A stretch of DNA of 7,157 bases from an uncultured Eubacteriales bacterium. GTDB taxonomy: Bacteria; Bacillota; Clostridia; Monoglobales; UMGS1388. The number at the start of each line of letters is the position of its first letter. Within the stretch, counting starts at the first letter, position 1. The stretch covers positions 1-7,157 of the forward strand of contig URVP01000073.1 in assembly GCA_900551345.1 (NCBI GenBank). Direction: 5' to 3'. Below are positions 1 to 6,617 of the stretch, piece by piece. The notes under the pieces were generated by a model. That model had not been told where the DNA came from, did no database searches, and saw only the letters and a program-made list of their open reading frames with translations. A program made the translations under genes and the position numbers.

Positions 1-3000
1 GTTTGGGTATTGGCAGAGGGAGCAACGACTTCGGTTACCGTTCCGGTTACCGTTTCGGGCGAATATCAGGGCACTAATTATTGGGCAGACGCTACATATA
101 CTTTTGATGTAACGGATGGCGTTGCTGCATCGTATGGATGGCTTTCCAACGGAGAATATAAATTTATGTATTATCCTGAGACAGGCCAGATAAAAAATAC
201 AGCACAGGCAACTTCGTTTGCGTTGGAAAATGGAAAAGGTATTCCTGAATATATTGTAATCCCTTATACTATCGAGGCATTTACAACCGATTATTCTGAG
301 TACCCTGCTAAAACAATAGCATTGTATGCCCAAAATACTAATTATGCGATTTTCCGTTACAATGCTTCGGCAAATACAAAGATTGTGGTGCCCGAAGGGG
401 TAACAGCTATTCCGGATAATGTGTTTGGACAAAATGAAAAAAGCAATACAGAACAGGAATGGATCCTTCCTTCTACATTAGAAAAAATCGGTAAAAATTC
501 ATTTGCACAGTCATCGGGCGGCGGTGCTCATAAGGAGATAATTATCCCCGAAAGCGTCACAAGTATAAATACCGGGGCGTTTTCAAACTGTCGTTTCAGT
601 CAAATTACCATTCCGGAAGGAGTTACAACTATTCCCGGTACAGCATTTGCTTTTAATACGAATTTAAATTCGGTAACTTTTAAAGGCGATGTAACATCAA
701 TAGGCGGTCAGGCTTTCAGAAAGTGTACCGGACTTAAGAGCCTTACATTTGAGGGAAGTACTGCGCCTACAATGAGCACAAATGTTTTTCAGGATGCTGC
801 TTCAATCACAACTGTGGTTTATTATAAAGCTAACGGCATTGGTTATACTGATGAGGCTTTTACCAGTGCATTCCCGGAGGGAGTTACCTTTGAGAGACTG
901 CCGGGTGAGCCTATTGTAGAGAATTTAGAGCTTACAGGTAAAAATGTCATAGGCGAAACTCTTACAGCAACTTATGATTTTGTTGACCCTCTTGGAAGGG
1001 AAGAAAGCGGTTCTACTGTTACATGGACAGGATGCGAAAATGCAGACTTTACTTCTTCAGAAGTTTTTGAGCTGAAAACGGAATCTTGTTCTTCGGAAAC
1101 TGCAATGACATATACTATTCAGGAAACGGATGACGGAAAATACATTCGTTGTACCGTTACACCCAGAAACGCAGATACCACTCTTAATGTAGGGGCACCT
1201 GTTAGTGTTACAACATTGGAGAAAATAAGACTTCCCCAGACTATTCCAGCTGTAACTGTTACTTCACCGTCTAATGGTTATTATGTGAATGCTAACAGTC
1301 CGCTGACTATTTCAGCAGATGCAACATGTGACATAACCACAATTACTAAAGTTGAGTTTTATGCCAATGATGATAAAGTAGGTGAAGCTGACACGGCTCC
1401 TTATTCTATACAGTGGACCCCCACACAGGTAGGCCCCTGCTCTATTTATGCAAGGGCATACAACGCCATCGGCGAAGATAATGTATCTGAATCGGTATCT
1501 ATAAATGTACTTGAAGAGGGTGCAGATCTTAGCTCATATATTGTCACTACCTTTACATCGCCTGTGGCAGATTCATTTAATCTTTCAAATACAGAGGTAA
1601 TATTTGAAGGAAGTGCACAGGAAACAAGCGGTTCCGAAATTGTTTCTATAGATGTATATGCTAACGGAGTTGTTGTTGGGCATTCTGATTCTGCTGAATT
1701 TTCTTTCGGCGCAAAACTGGATCCCGGCAAATATTCAATTAAGGCTGTTGTTAAGTCAGCTGACGGTAAGACAGGGTCTTCTGAAGCATTTGATATTACC
1801 GTTTCCGGTATGAAATTTGGAACCATGATTGCAGATGATATGGTTCTTCAGCGTAACAAAGCCCTTAAAATTTCAGGGTTCGGAGTGGACGGAACTGTTG
1901 TTACTGCGGAGTTACTTGGCGAAACAGCTTCAGCAACAGTGGCATCCGGTAAATGGACAGTTGAATTCCCGCCTATGCCTACAACCAAGAGCACAACTCT
2001 TAACTTTACTGCAAGTGACGGAACTAATGCTCAGTTTAATAATATTGCAATCGGCGAAGTTATCATGTGTTCGGGACAGTCAAACATGACCTCCGCAATG
2101 GGCAATGGATATAGTGAATACCGGGATAAGGATTATCCTGATATAAGAATGTATTTCCCTCCTTACCTTTATGCTGAGAGCAGCACACCTCAAAGCGACA
2201 TTATAGGGGGAAAATGGAAGGTTGGTACAAAAGAAAATGCAAAGACATTTTCCATGGTTGGCTGGCTTACCGGCAGATCTTTCTATGATTATACCAATGG
2301 CGAAATACCGATAGGTCTTATCTGGGCTGCAACGAGCGGTACCAGCATACAGACATGGGTGCCTAACGGTACTTATAATAATGACCCGGATCTTAAAAAA
2401 ATATCTTCAACAGGAACAAGATACAATGCACATGTTGCTCCATGGGTTGGATTTACTATCGGCCATGTAATATTCTATCAGGGTGAGTCAAATTCATTCC
2501 ACTCACAGAACTATGAAAAAAATCTGACGGTTTATGTAGATACATACCGAAAGGTATTTGATGATGAATCAATGAAGTTTATCATTATACAGCTACCCAC
2601 TTATGATGCACACGCAGGGTACAACAGTATGCTCAGGAGCTTTACTCTTGTTCGTGAAGGACAGTGGAATGTTTCTCAGCATCTTGACGGCGTTACAACG
2701 GTTGTATCTATAGATACGGGTTCCACAAATACCGTACATCCCGGTGACAAGCTTGCTCTGTCGCAAAGAGCTGCCCGTGCTATTCAGCACTACGCTTGCC
2801 CCGAAGATGATATAGTATGGCAGAGCCCTTCTTTTGACTATATGGAGGTTAAGGACGGAAAAGCAATTCTCTATTTCAAAGATGTGGCAGAAGGTCTTCA
2901 AACTACGGATGGACTGGCCCCCAGAGGATTTAAACTTGCTGATAATAACGGAGTGTTCAACGATGTTGATGCAGCTTTAGTAGGCAATACTGTTGAAATT

Positions 3001-3789
3001 GATGTTTCATCTGTAACGGGTGAAGTAAAAATTAGATATGCATATGAAGAAGCTCCTGCTCGTGTGGATAATAAATCGACCGTAAATCTTGTTAACAGCG
3101 GCGGATTCCCCATGGCTCCGTTTAGAACGGATAGCGATAAAACTCATTTTAATTCTTATGATTCCGAAACAGGCACATACTCGGGTGAATTTAATTTTAC
3201 TCCGATGGTTCGTTCAATAACAGCGGATTCTATTGAAAACGGAGCTGTAAAAATAACCATTAATGCTCGTGATTATGATGACAGTATTAAATCGGTGGAA
3301 GTATTTATAGACGATGTAAGTGTGGGAAACGCTACTCAGTCGGCAGATGATACTTGGGAGTACACCTGGACACAGGCAACAGAGGGAAATCACCAAATAC
3401 ATGTAATTGCGACGGATCAATATGGTGAAACCAATGTTCAGGGCTGTGAGCTATTGGGCAGCGTATCGGTTTCTCCTGTTAAGTACACCGTAAATATTAC
3501 CGAAGGGACATCCGGACCTTTTGGAGCTTTTACGGACTTAAACGGTAATCCTATTTTGAACTTTGCGGATGCTGACGGTGTGAAAATAACTGTTTCAGAG
3601 AGCGGAATGCTTATTCTAGCAGCATATAATTCTAATAATGAACTGGTAAATTGCGTAATATCTTCTGAAAAAGAAGCTTTACTTACTGCATCTCAGCTTG
3701 CAGATGCCTCAACCGTTAAAGCTTTCTTGTTCGAAGATATGGAAGGCATAAAACCTTTAGCTCAGACACCTTCTGTTATAAATAAATAA
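1..3789 (+). CDS. Secreted multidomain sialate O-acetylesterase with LRR and Ig-like modules (5' partial)
   Basis: Predicted extracellular esterase removing O-acetyl groups from sialic acids or other glycans. The frame is open from base 1, so the TTG at 10 is not a credible start; numbering below counts that codon as residue 1. Residues 1-30 look like the end of an Ig-like domain and 31-118 are unrecognised. Residues 120-295 are BspA-type (LRR_5) leucine-rich repeats, with recurring I-PEGVT-I and AF-NC patterns. Residues 300-400 form an Ig-like domain (DDGKYIRCTVTP). Residues 414-500 and 510-600 are Big-type Ig domains. Residues 601 to about 1040 are the SASA catalytic domain: typical opening (DDMVLQR), nucleophile motif SGQSNM with Ser691, YQGESN at 823-828, and DTGSTNTVHPGDK with probable catalytic His910. 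A third Big-type domain spans 1066-1145. Residues 1157-1259 are a beta-rich C-terminal module ending VKAFLFEDMEGIKPL. No LPXTG or dockerin is seen. The signal peptide must lie upstream. The esterase call is strong; the substrate is inferred. Confidence 0.9.
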   Translation, partial: VWVLAEGATTSVTVPVTVSGEYQGTNYWADATYTFDVTDGVAASYGWLSNGEYKFMYYPETGQIKNTAQATSFALENGKGIPEYIVIPYTIEAFTTDYSEYPAKTIALYAQNTNYAIFRYNASANTKIVVPEGVTAIPDNVFGQNEKSNTEQEWILPSTLEKIGKNSFAQSSGGGAHKEIIIPESVTSINTGAFSNCRFSQITIPEGVTTIPGTAFAFNTNLNSVTFKGDVTSIGGQAFRKCTGLKSLTFEGSTAPTMSTNVFQDAASITTVVYYKANGIGYTDEAFTSAFPEGVTFERLPGEPIVENLELTGKNVIGETLTATYDFVDPLGREESGSTVTWTGCENADFTSSEVFELKTESCSSETAMTYTIQETDDGKYIRCTVTPRNADTTLNVGAPVSVTTLEKIRLPQTIPAVTVTSPSNGYYVNANSPLTISADATCDITTITKVEFYANDDKVGEADTAPYSIQWTPTQVGPCSIYARAYNAIGEDNVSESVSINVLEEGADLSSYIVTTFTSPVADSFNLSNTEVIFEGSAQETSGSEIVSIDVYANGVVVGHSDSAEFSFGAKLDPGKYSIKAVVKSADGKTGSSEAFDITVSGMKFGTMIADDMVLQRNKALKISGFGVDGTVVTAELLGETASATVASGKWTVEFPPMPTTKSTTLNFTASDGTNAQFNNIAIGEVIMCSGQSNMTSAMGNGYSEYRDKDYPDIRMYFPPYLYAESSTPQSDIIGGKWKVGTKENAKTFSMVGWLTGRSFYDYTNGEIPIGLIWAATSGTSIQTWVPNGTYNNDPDLKKISSTGTRYNAHVAPWVGFTIGHVIFYQGESNSFHSQNYEKNLTVYVDTYRKVFDDESMKFIIIQLPTYDAHAGYNSMLRSFTLVREGQWNVSQHLDGVTTVVSIDTGSTNTVHPGDKLALSQRAARAIQHYACPEDDIVWQSPSFDYMEVKDGKAILYFKDVAEGLQTTDGLAPRGFKLADNNGVFNDVDAALVGNTVEIDVSSVTGEVKIRYAYEEAPARVDNKSTVNLVNSGGFPMAPFRTDSDKTHFNSYDSETGTYSGEFNFTPMVRSITADSIENGAVKITINARDYDDSIKSVEVFIDDVSVGNATQSADDTWEYTWTQATEGNHQIHVIATDQYGETNVQGCELLGSVSVSPVKYTVNITEGTSGPFGAFTDLNGNPILNFADADGVKITVSESGMLILAAYNSNNELVNCVISSEKEALLTASQLADASTVKAFLFEDMEGIKPLAQTPSVINK

Positions 3790-3809
3790 AAATTTATTAA
3801 AGTCTAAAT

Positions 3810-3859
3810 GAGCTGCAGCAAACGATTAAATAAATCGGGTTGTCTGCAGCTCTGTTTTT
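3810..3859 (+). terminator. Rho-independent terminator of the esterase gene
   Basis: Bases 3810-3818 (GAGCTGCAG) pair perfectly with 3844-3852 (CTGCAGCTC). After a small bulge the stem continues with CAA (3819-3821) against TTG (3840-3842). After an internal loop, CGATT (3823-3827) pairs with AATCG (3833-3837), closing a 5-base loop. A T-run at 3855-3859 follows two bases after the stem. It lies 21 bases past the stop codon, so it should insulate the marR operon from the esterase gene. Confidence 0.88.
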
Positions 3860-3953
3860 ATCCTTTTTATTAAAAAGTTTTAAAATGAAACAGAGAAAAT
3901 AGTATGTCTTTTTCAGTCATAATTAACAAATAGAAAAGGCTTTAGATTTCAAA

Positions 3954-3977
3954 ATATATCTTGATATATATCTTGAT
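3954..3977 (+). repeat. Two tandem copies of a 12-bp unit
   Basis: The unit ATATATCTTGAT occurs exactly twice back to back (3954-3965 and 3966-3977). Each copy carries a TTGAT core, so the repeat supplies two possible -35 hexamers, at 3961-3966 and 3973-3978. Only the second is spaced properly from the -10 element. The repeat could be chance slippage in AT-rich DNA or an activator or UP-like element. Confidence 0.8.
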
Positions 3978-4001
3978 ATGCGTGTAAATCTGTGGTAATA
4001 T
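3973..4001 (+). promoter_or_regulatory. Predicted sigma-A type promoter of the marR operon
   Basis: The -35 hexamer TTGATA (3973-3978) is separated by exactly 17 bases from the -10 hexamer TAATAT (3996-4001). A TG one base upstream of the -10 (3993-3994) makes it an extended -10. Transcription should start near 4008, inside the inverted repeat, giving a leader of about 45 bases. The -10 sits in the left arm of the operator, so repressor binding would block RNA polymerase. Confidence 0.8.
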
Positions 4002-4038
4002 AAATCGCACGCGATACTTCGCATGCGATTTATATTAC
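3995..4038. promoter_or_regulatory. Probable MarR operator: perfect 15-bp-arm inverted repeat
   Basis: Bases 3995-4009 (GTAATATAAATCGCA) are the exact reverse complement of 4024-4038. Inside lie two smaller palindromes: ATCGCACGCGAT (4004-4015, imperfect only at the centre) and TCGCATGCGA (4019-4028, perfect), with centres about 14 bp apart. This fits binding by one or two MarR dimers. It overlaps the -10 and the likely transcription start of marR, the usual arrangement for autorepression. In RNA the same sequence could form a hairpin, but it ends only 3 bases before the ribosome binding site, so an operator is the simpler reading. Confidence 0.75.
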
Positions 4039-4041
4039 TTT

Positions 4042-4046
4042 GGAGG
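4042..4046 (+). promoter_or_regulatory. Ribosome binding site of marR
   Basis: GGAGG lies 5 bases before the ATG at 4052 and fixes that codon as the start. The in-frame TTG at 4040 overlaps this site and cannot be the real start. Confidence 0.88.
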
Positions 4047-4051
4047 TTATT

Positions 4052-4498
4052 ATGATTAAATCAACACAATTTAAAACGGCTTCATTAATTGTTAAACTTG
4101 GGAATGCCGTAACATATTACAGAAATCTAAAAATGCAGGATATTGAACTTACATCAGTGCAAAGCGATACAATCATCGCCGCTTTGAGAAATCCGGGAAT
4201 TACCGCATCACAATTAAAAGATGAACTTCAGTTATCACAATCAACCGTTGCAGGGATCATTGCAAGACTTGACGGGAAAGGACTGATTACTAAAACTGTT
4301 GACTTTGATGATGCAAGAAAGGTAATTTTAAATCTTACCGAGCAAGGTTTGCAACTTGAGGATAAATTGAAGCAAATTGCACTTGAAACACAGCAGTCTC
4401 TCGTGGAAGGAATGAGTGAAGAGGAACAAGAAGAGTTTTCCCGTCTTTTGCAAATTGCTTTGGATAATATGAATCGTGTTCGTATAAATAAAGAGTAA
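4052..4498 (+). CDS. MarR-family winged helix-turn-helix transcriptional regulator
   Basis: This 148-aa protein has the usual MarR size. MarR proteins act as dimers on palindromic DNA and are commonly released by small phenolic or drug-like ligands. Residues 8-27 and 105-145 are helical and probably form the dimer interface. Residues 35-47 and 51-59 are the first helices of the DNA-binding fold. Residues 63-76 (QSTVAGIIARLDGK) are the recognition helix. Residues 82-93 contain the wing with the family's D-D-AR-K pattern (DFDDARKVILNL), and TEQG follows at the start of the next helix. The start at 4052 is supported by GGAGG. The gene sits directly behind a promoter overlapped by a large palindrome, and 35 bases before a MATE pump gene on the same strand, so it most likely represses itself and the pump. 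The ligand cannot be deduced. Confidence 0.93.
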   Translation: MIKSTQFKTASLIVKLGNAVTYYRNLKMQDIELTSVQSDTIIAALRNPGITASQLKDELQLSQSTVAGIIARLDGKGLITKTVDFDDARKVILNLTEQGLQLEDKLKQIALETQQSLVEGMSEEEQEEFSRLLQIALDNMNRVRINKE

Positions 4499-4499
4499 C

Positions 4500-4544
4500 C
4501 TCCAATACAGACAATAAACAGATACTTAAATTAATGAATTGGAG
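4500..4544 (+). promoter_or_regulatory. Possible intercistronic hairpin covering a Shine-Dalgarno sequence
   Basis: CTCCAAT (4500-4506), just after the marR stop, is the exact reverse complement of ATTGGAG (4538-4544), with a 31-base loop. The right arm contains the GGAG that is the best ribosome binding site near the MATE start. Ribosomes ending marR translation at 4498 would cover the left arm, so the pairing could couple pump synthesis to marR translation. The stem is only 7 bp, three of them G-C, so this is tentative. Confidence 0.35.
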
Positions 4545-5712
4545 TGAAGTTTTTAATGAAAAAAACAATGAATTATTTACAACAATGCCTGTTGGGCAAG
4601 CAGTAGCTAAGCTTGCAATACCTACGGTAGTCAGTCAAATTATTGTAATCCTATACAGTTTGGCTGACACCTTTTTTATAGGTCAAATCGGAGATCCTAA
4701 CCAGATTGCCGCGCTTTCTATCACATTTCCCATATACACACTTCTTACTGCTGTTGCAAATCTTTTTGGCATTGGTGCAAACAGTGTAATTGCCAGAAGT
4801 ATGGGACAGAATGATGAGACAACTGCTAAGAACGCATCTTCTTTCAGCTTCTGGGCAAGCATAGTTTTTACAGGAGTATTATCAATTTTTCTTGCTGTTT
4901 TTATGAAACCGGTTCTTCTTTTCTTCGGTGCTGATGAATACACAATGGGATTTACAAATGATTATTTATTTTGGGTGTTTGTAATTGGCGGTATTCCCAC
5001 GGTAGCGGGACTTGTGCTTGGCCATTTGGTTCGCTCTGTAGGTAAAACAAAGGAGGCGGGATTCGGTTTAACACTCGGCGGTGTTATGAATATTATCCTT
5101 GATCCTATCTTTATTTTTGTGTTCCATATGGATGTTGCAGGAGCTGCTGTTGCAACCATGCTTTCTAACGCTATATCCGCAATATATTTCCTGGTGATAC
5201 TTGGAAAATTAAGAAAAACAACTGTTCTCACTATTGCACCAAAATATTTTTCTATGAAAAAGAATATTTCTTGGGGTACCTTATCAGTTGGATTTCCTGC
5301 AGCAATTTCCGTATTACTGGTTTCGGTATCGATTTCTCTTTTAAACGGATTGTTATTGAATCATGAAAACGGCAACATTCTTTCTGCCGCTTATGGTGTA
5401 GCTTCAAAATGCGGAACCATTGCCCTGCATATTAGTATTGGTATTGCTCAAGGCGTTATGCCCTTGATTGGATACAGTTACGGAGCCAAGGATCATAAGC
5501 GTGTACATGATGTATGCCGCCTTTCTTTTATCATTCTCTTAATTTTTTCAGTAATTTTCCTTGTAGTAGTACAGCTGATTCCGGAACTTATTGTAAGATT
5601 GTTCATAGATCATGCTGAGACCATCGCTGTGGGCGGTGTATTTATGCGTTGCTGGTCTTGGTGCGTTATAGGCATGACTTGTTTAATATGTACAACTCGA
5701 TTTTTCAAGTAG
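4534..5712 (+). CDS. MATE-family multidrug/metabolite efflux transporter (frameshifted; N-terminal ten helices)
   Basis: Inner-membrane antiporter of the MATE family, exporting drugs or metabolites using a Na+ or H+ gradient. Residues 16-60 show the family opening (TTMPVGQAVAKLAIPTVVSQ) and first helix with LADTFFIG. NIILDP at 186-191 is the family hallmark of the first repeat. A second repeat begins near residue 240 (SWGTLSVGFPAAISVLL) with GIAQGVMPLIGYSYGA following. About ten hydrophobic segments are present. The frame ends at a TAG in a non-homologous tail (CLICTTRFFK), while the conserved continuation (NSIFQVVGKW) lies in the next frame. One extra T near 5682-5684 would restore it. The ATG at 4534 has no Shine-Dalgarno. 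The ATG at 4556 has GGAG 11 bases upstream but is one base out of frame. Probably cotranscribed with marR. Confidence 0.9.
   Translation: MNWSEVFNEKNNELFTTMPVGQAVAKLAIPTVVSQIIVILYSLADTFFIGQIGDPNQIAALSITFPIYTLLTAVANLFGIGANSVIARSMGQNDETTAKNASSFSFWASIVFTGVLSIFLAVFMKPVLLFFGADEYTMGFTNDYLFWVFVIGGIPTVAGLVLGHLVRSVGKTKEAGFGLTLGGVMNIILDPIFIFVFHMDVAGAAVATMLSNAISAIYFLVILGKLRKTTVLTIAPKYFSMKKNISWGTLSVGFPAAISVLLVSVSISLLNGLLLNHENGNILSAAYGVASKCGTIALHISIGIAQGVMPLIGYSYGAKDHKRVHDVCRLSFIILLIFSVIFLVVVQLIPELIVRLFIDHAETIAVGGVFMRCWSWCVIGMTCLICTTRFFK
4541..4566 (+). other. Alternative MATE start site put out of frame by an A7 run
   Basis: GGAGTG (4541-4546) precedes an ATG at 4556 that is followed by seven A's (4559-4565). 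As given, that ATG opens a 16-codon peptide ending at a TAG. With eight A's it would read MKKNNELFTTMPV and join the MATE frame, a typical beginning for this family. This suggests a sequencing error, a slipped-strand variant or transcriptional slippage. Otherwise translation must begin at 4534 without a visible ribosome binding site. Confidence 0.5.
5679..5712 (+). other. Frameshift site inside the MATE-kinase gene
   Basis: Upstream homology ends in one frame at GMTC (5671-5682) and resumes in the preceding frame as FNMYNSIFQ from 5682. Adding one T to the TTT at 5682-5684 gives a seamless family-like GMTCFNMYNSIFQ. No canonical X-XXY-YYZ slippery heptamer is at the junction. A looser A-TTT-TTC lies at 5700-5706, but shifting there would lose the conserved NSIFQ segment. 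Confidence 0.82.
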
Positions 5713-6521
5713 TTGGTAAGTGGAAGACATCTTTGTTATTAGCAGTGCTTCGTCTGGGTATAATATTTTCAGTGCTTTGCTTTGTTCTTGATGCCCTTTT
5801 CGGGGTAAGCGGTCTTATGTGGGTGCAGGCAATAACAGACACGTTGTCTTTCCTCATTGCTATGGCATTGTACAGTCATTTCAAAAAATCACTTGAAAAA
5901 GAATTCACCGAAGAGACTACATCCGTTGCTGTACCTACATCCAACCGAATTATCACCATCAGCCGCCAATTTGGCAGCGGAGGCAGAACCATAGGCAAGG
6001 AGGTAGCTGCAAAATTGGGTATTCCTTGCTATGACAGCGAACTGATTGAAAAAATTGCGGTTGAAAGCGGTTTTGCCAAAGAATATATCGAAAAATACGG
6101 AGAAGATGCCCTTTCTGATAAATTATACGAAAATGCAGTTGCCGGCAGAGGCGGCGACGGTCAATCTCCCATAGACAAAATTTGGCTTGCTCAAAAGAAG
6201 GTTATTACAGATTTGGCAGAAACAGAATCTTGTGTTATTGTAGGCCGCTGTGCGGACTACATTCTGGGAGATGTTGCAGATTGTTTGACCGTATTTATCC
6301 ATGCCTGCGATAAGTATAGGTCGGAGCGTATCGTATCGGTTTACGGTCAGCGTGACGAATCTCCTGCTGAGCGTCTGCATGACAAGGATAAGAAACGCAG
6401 AGCCTACTATGAGCTTTACACAGACACAAACTGGGGCATGGCAGAAAATTACGAAGTGTGTCTGGACAGCGGAGCGCTGGGTATTGACAAATGCGTCGAA
6501 ATTATAAAAGAATTATACTAA
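5688..6521 (+). CDS. C-terminal part of the MATE gene fused to a cytidylate-kinase-like domain
   Basis: This is the frameshifted continuation of the MATE gene. Homology begins at 5682; the ATG at 5688 is only a nominal start and has no ribosome binding site. Counting it as residue 1, residues 1-66 hold the last MATE helices and residues 67-85 are a charged linker (SHFKKSLEKEFTEE). Residues 86 to about 275 match the cytidylate kinase-like family (Pfam Cytidylate_kin2): SRQFGSGGRTIGK with a glycine-rich nucleotide-binding loop near 96-104, VGRCADYIL at 185-193, FIHA, DKKRRAYY at 234-241, Trp249, and a closing strand with CLDSGALGID. No ATG, GTG or TTG lies in the linker, so the kinase domain is made only as part of the fusion. 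Kinase activity is inferred and the natural substrate of this family is not well established. Confidence 0.85.
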   Translation: MYNSIFQVVGKWKTSLLLAVLRLGIIFSVLCFVLDALFGVSGLMWVQAITDTLSFLIAMALYSHFKKSLEKEFTEETTSVAVPTSNRIITISRQFGSGGRTIGKEVAAKLGIPCYDSELIEKIAVESGFAKEYIEKYGEDALSDKLYENAVAGRGGDGQSPIDKIWLAQKKVITDLAETESCVIVGRCADYILGDVADCLTVFIHACDKYRSERIVSVYGQRDESPAERLHDKDKKRRAYYELYTDTNWGMAENYEVCLDSGALGIDKCVEIIKELY

Positions 6522-6572
6522 ATTGATCAAAATATATAATTTAAATTTTTGCATTAATTAAAAGGCTAACAG

Positions 6573-6592
6573 ACCTATTAATGTTAATAGGT
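6573..6592 (+). terminator. Weak hairpin after the MATE-kinase gene
   Basis: ACCTATTA (6573-6580) pairs perfectly with TAATAGGT (6585-6592) around a 4-base loop and is followed by TTATATAATAA. The stem is AT-rich and the T-tract poor, so it is at best a weak terminator. The middle part (6576-6586) can instead pair with 6601-6611 over 11 bp, giving a mutually exclusive AT-rich hairpin. Confidence 0.4.
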
Positions 6593-6617
6593 TTATATAA
6601 TAACATTAATAATAAAT

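Larger units (their letters stand above)
4534..6521 (+). pseudogene. Whole MATE-cytidylate-kinase-like fusion gene, interrupted by a frameshift
   Basis: Taken together, the two reading frames make one gene of about 662 aa from the ATG at 4534 with one restored base, or about 655 aa from the ATG at 4556 with two restored bases. A MATE pump alone is about 450 aa, so the last 190-200 residues are an added cytoplasmic enzyme domain. All conserved motifs on both sides of the break are intact and there are no other stops. This argues for a very recent mutation or a base-calling error rather than a decayed gene. It is listed as pseudogene only because the sequence as given cannot make the full protein. 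Confidence 0.65.

Noticed and set aside
10..12. TTG at position 10 as the start of the esterase gene
   Set aside because: The frame is open to base 1, there is no ribosome binding site in the nine bases before it, and no signal peptide follows. The gene almost certainly begins upstream of the window.
1446..3420. Several open frames inside the esterase gene on either strand (for example 1446-1826, 2593-2901, 2898-3113 and 3214-3420 on minus, 1829-2089 on plus)
   Set aside because: They are contained in a long gene with clear domains, lack ribosome binding sites and show no recognisable family, so they are shadow frames.
3860..3953. Possible small gene or RNA between the esterase terminator and the marR promoter
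   Set aside because: Only very short AT-rich frames and a short T/A palindrome (3863-3877) are present, with no credible coding or structured RNA signal.
4040..4042. TTG at 4040 as the marR start
   Set aside because: It overlaps the GGAGG ribosome binding site that serves the ATG at 4052.
4042..4503. Complementarity between the marR ribosome binding site GGAGGTTA (4042-4049) and TAACCTCC at the marR stop (4496-4503)
   Set aside because: The two are about 450 bases apart and one is a ribosome binding site consensus, so an 8-base match is weak evidence for RNA pairing.
5700..5706. Programmed -1 frameshift at A-TTT-TTC just before the MATE stop
   Set aside because: A shift here would keep the non-homologous CLICTTR stretch and lose the conserved NSIFQ segment encoded upstream in the other frame, so the break lies near 5682.
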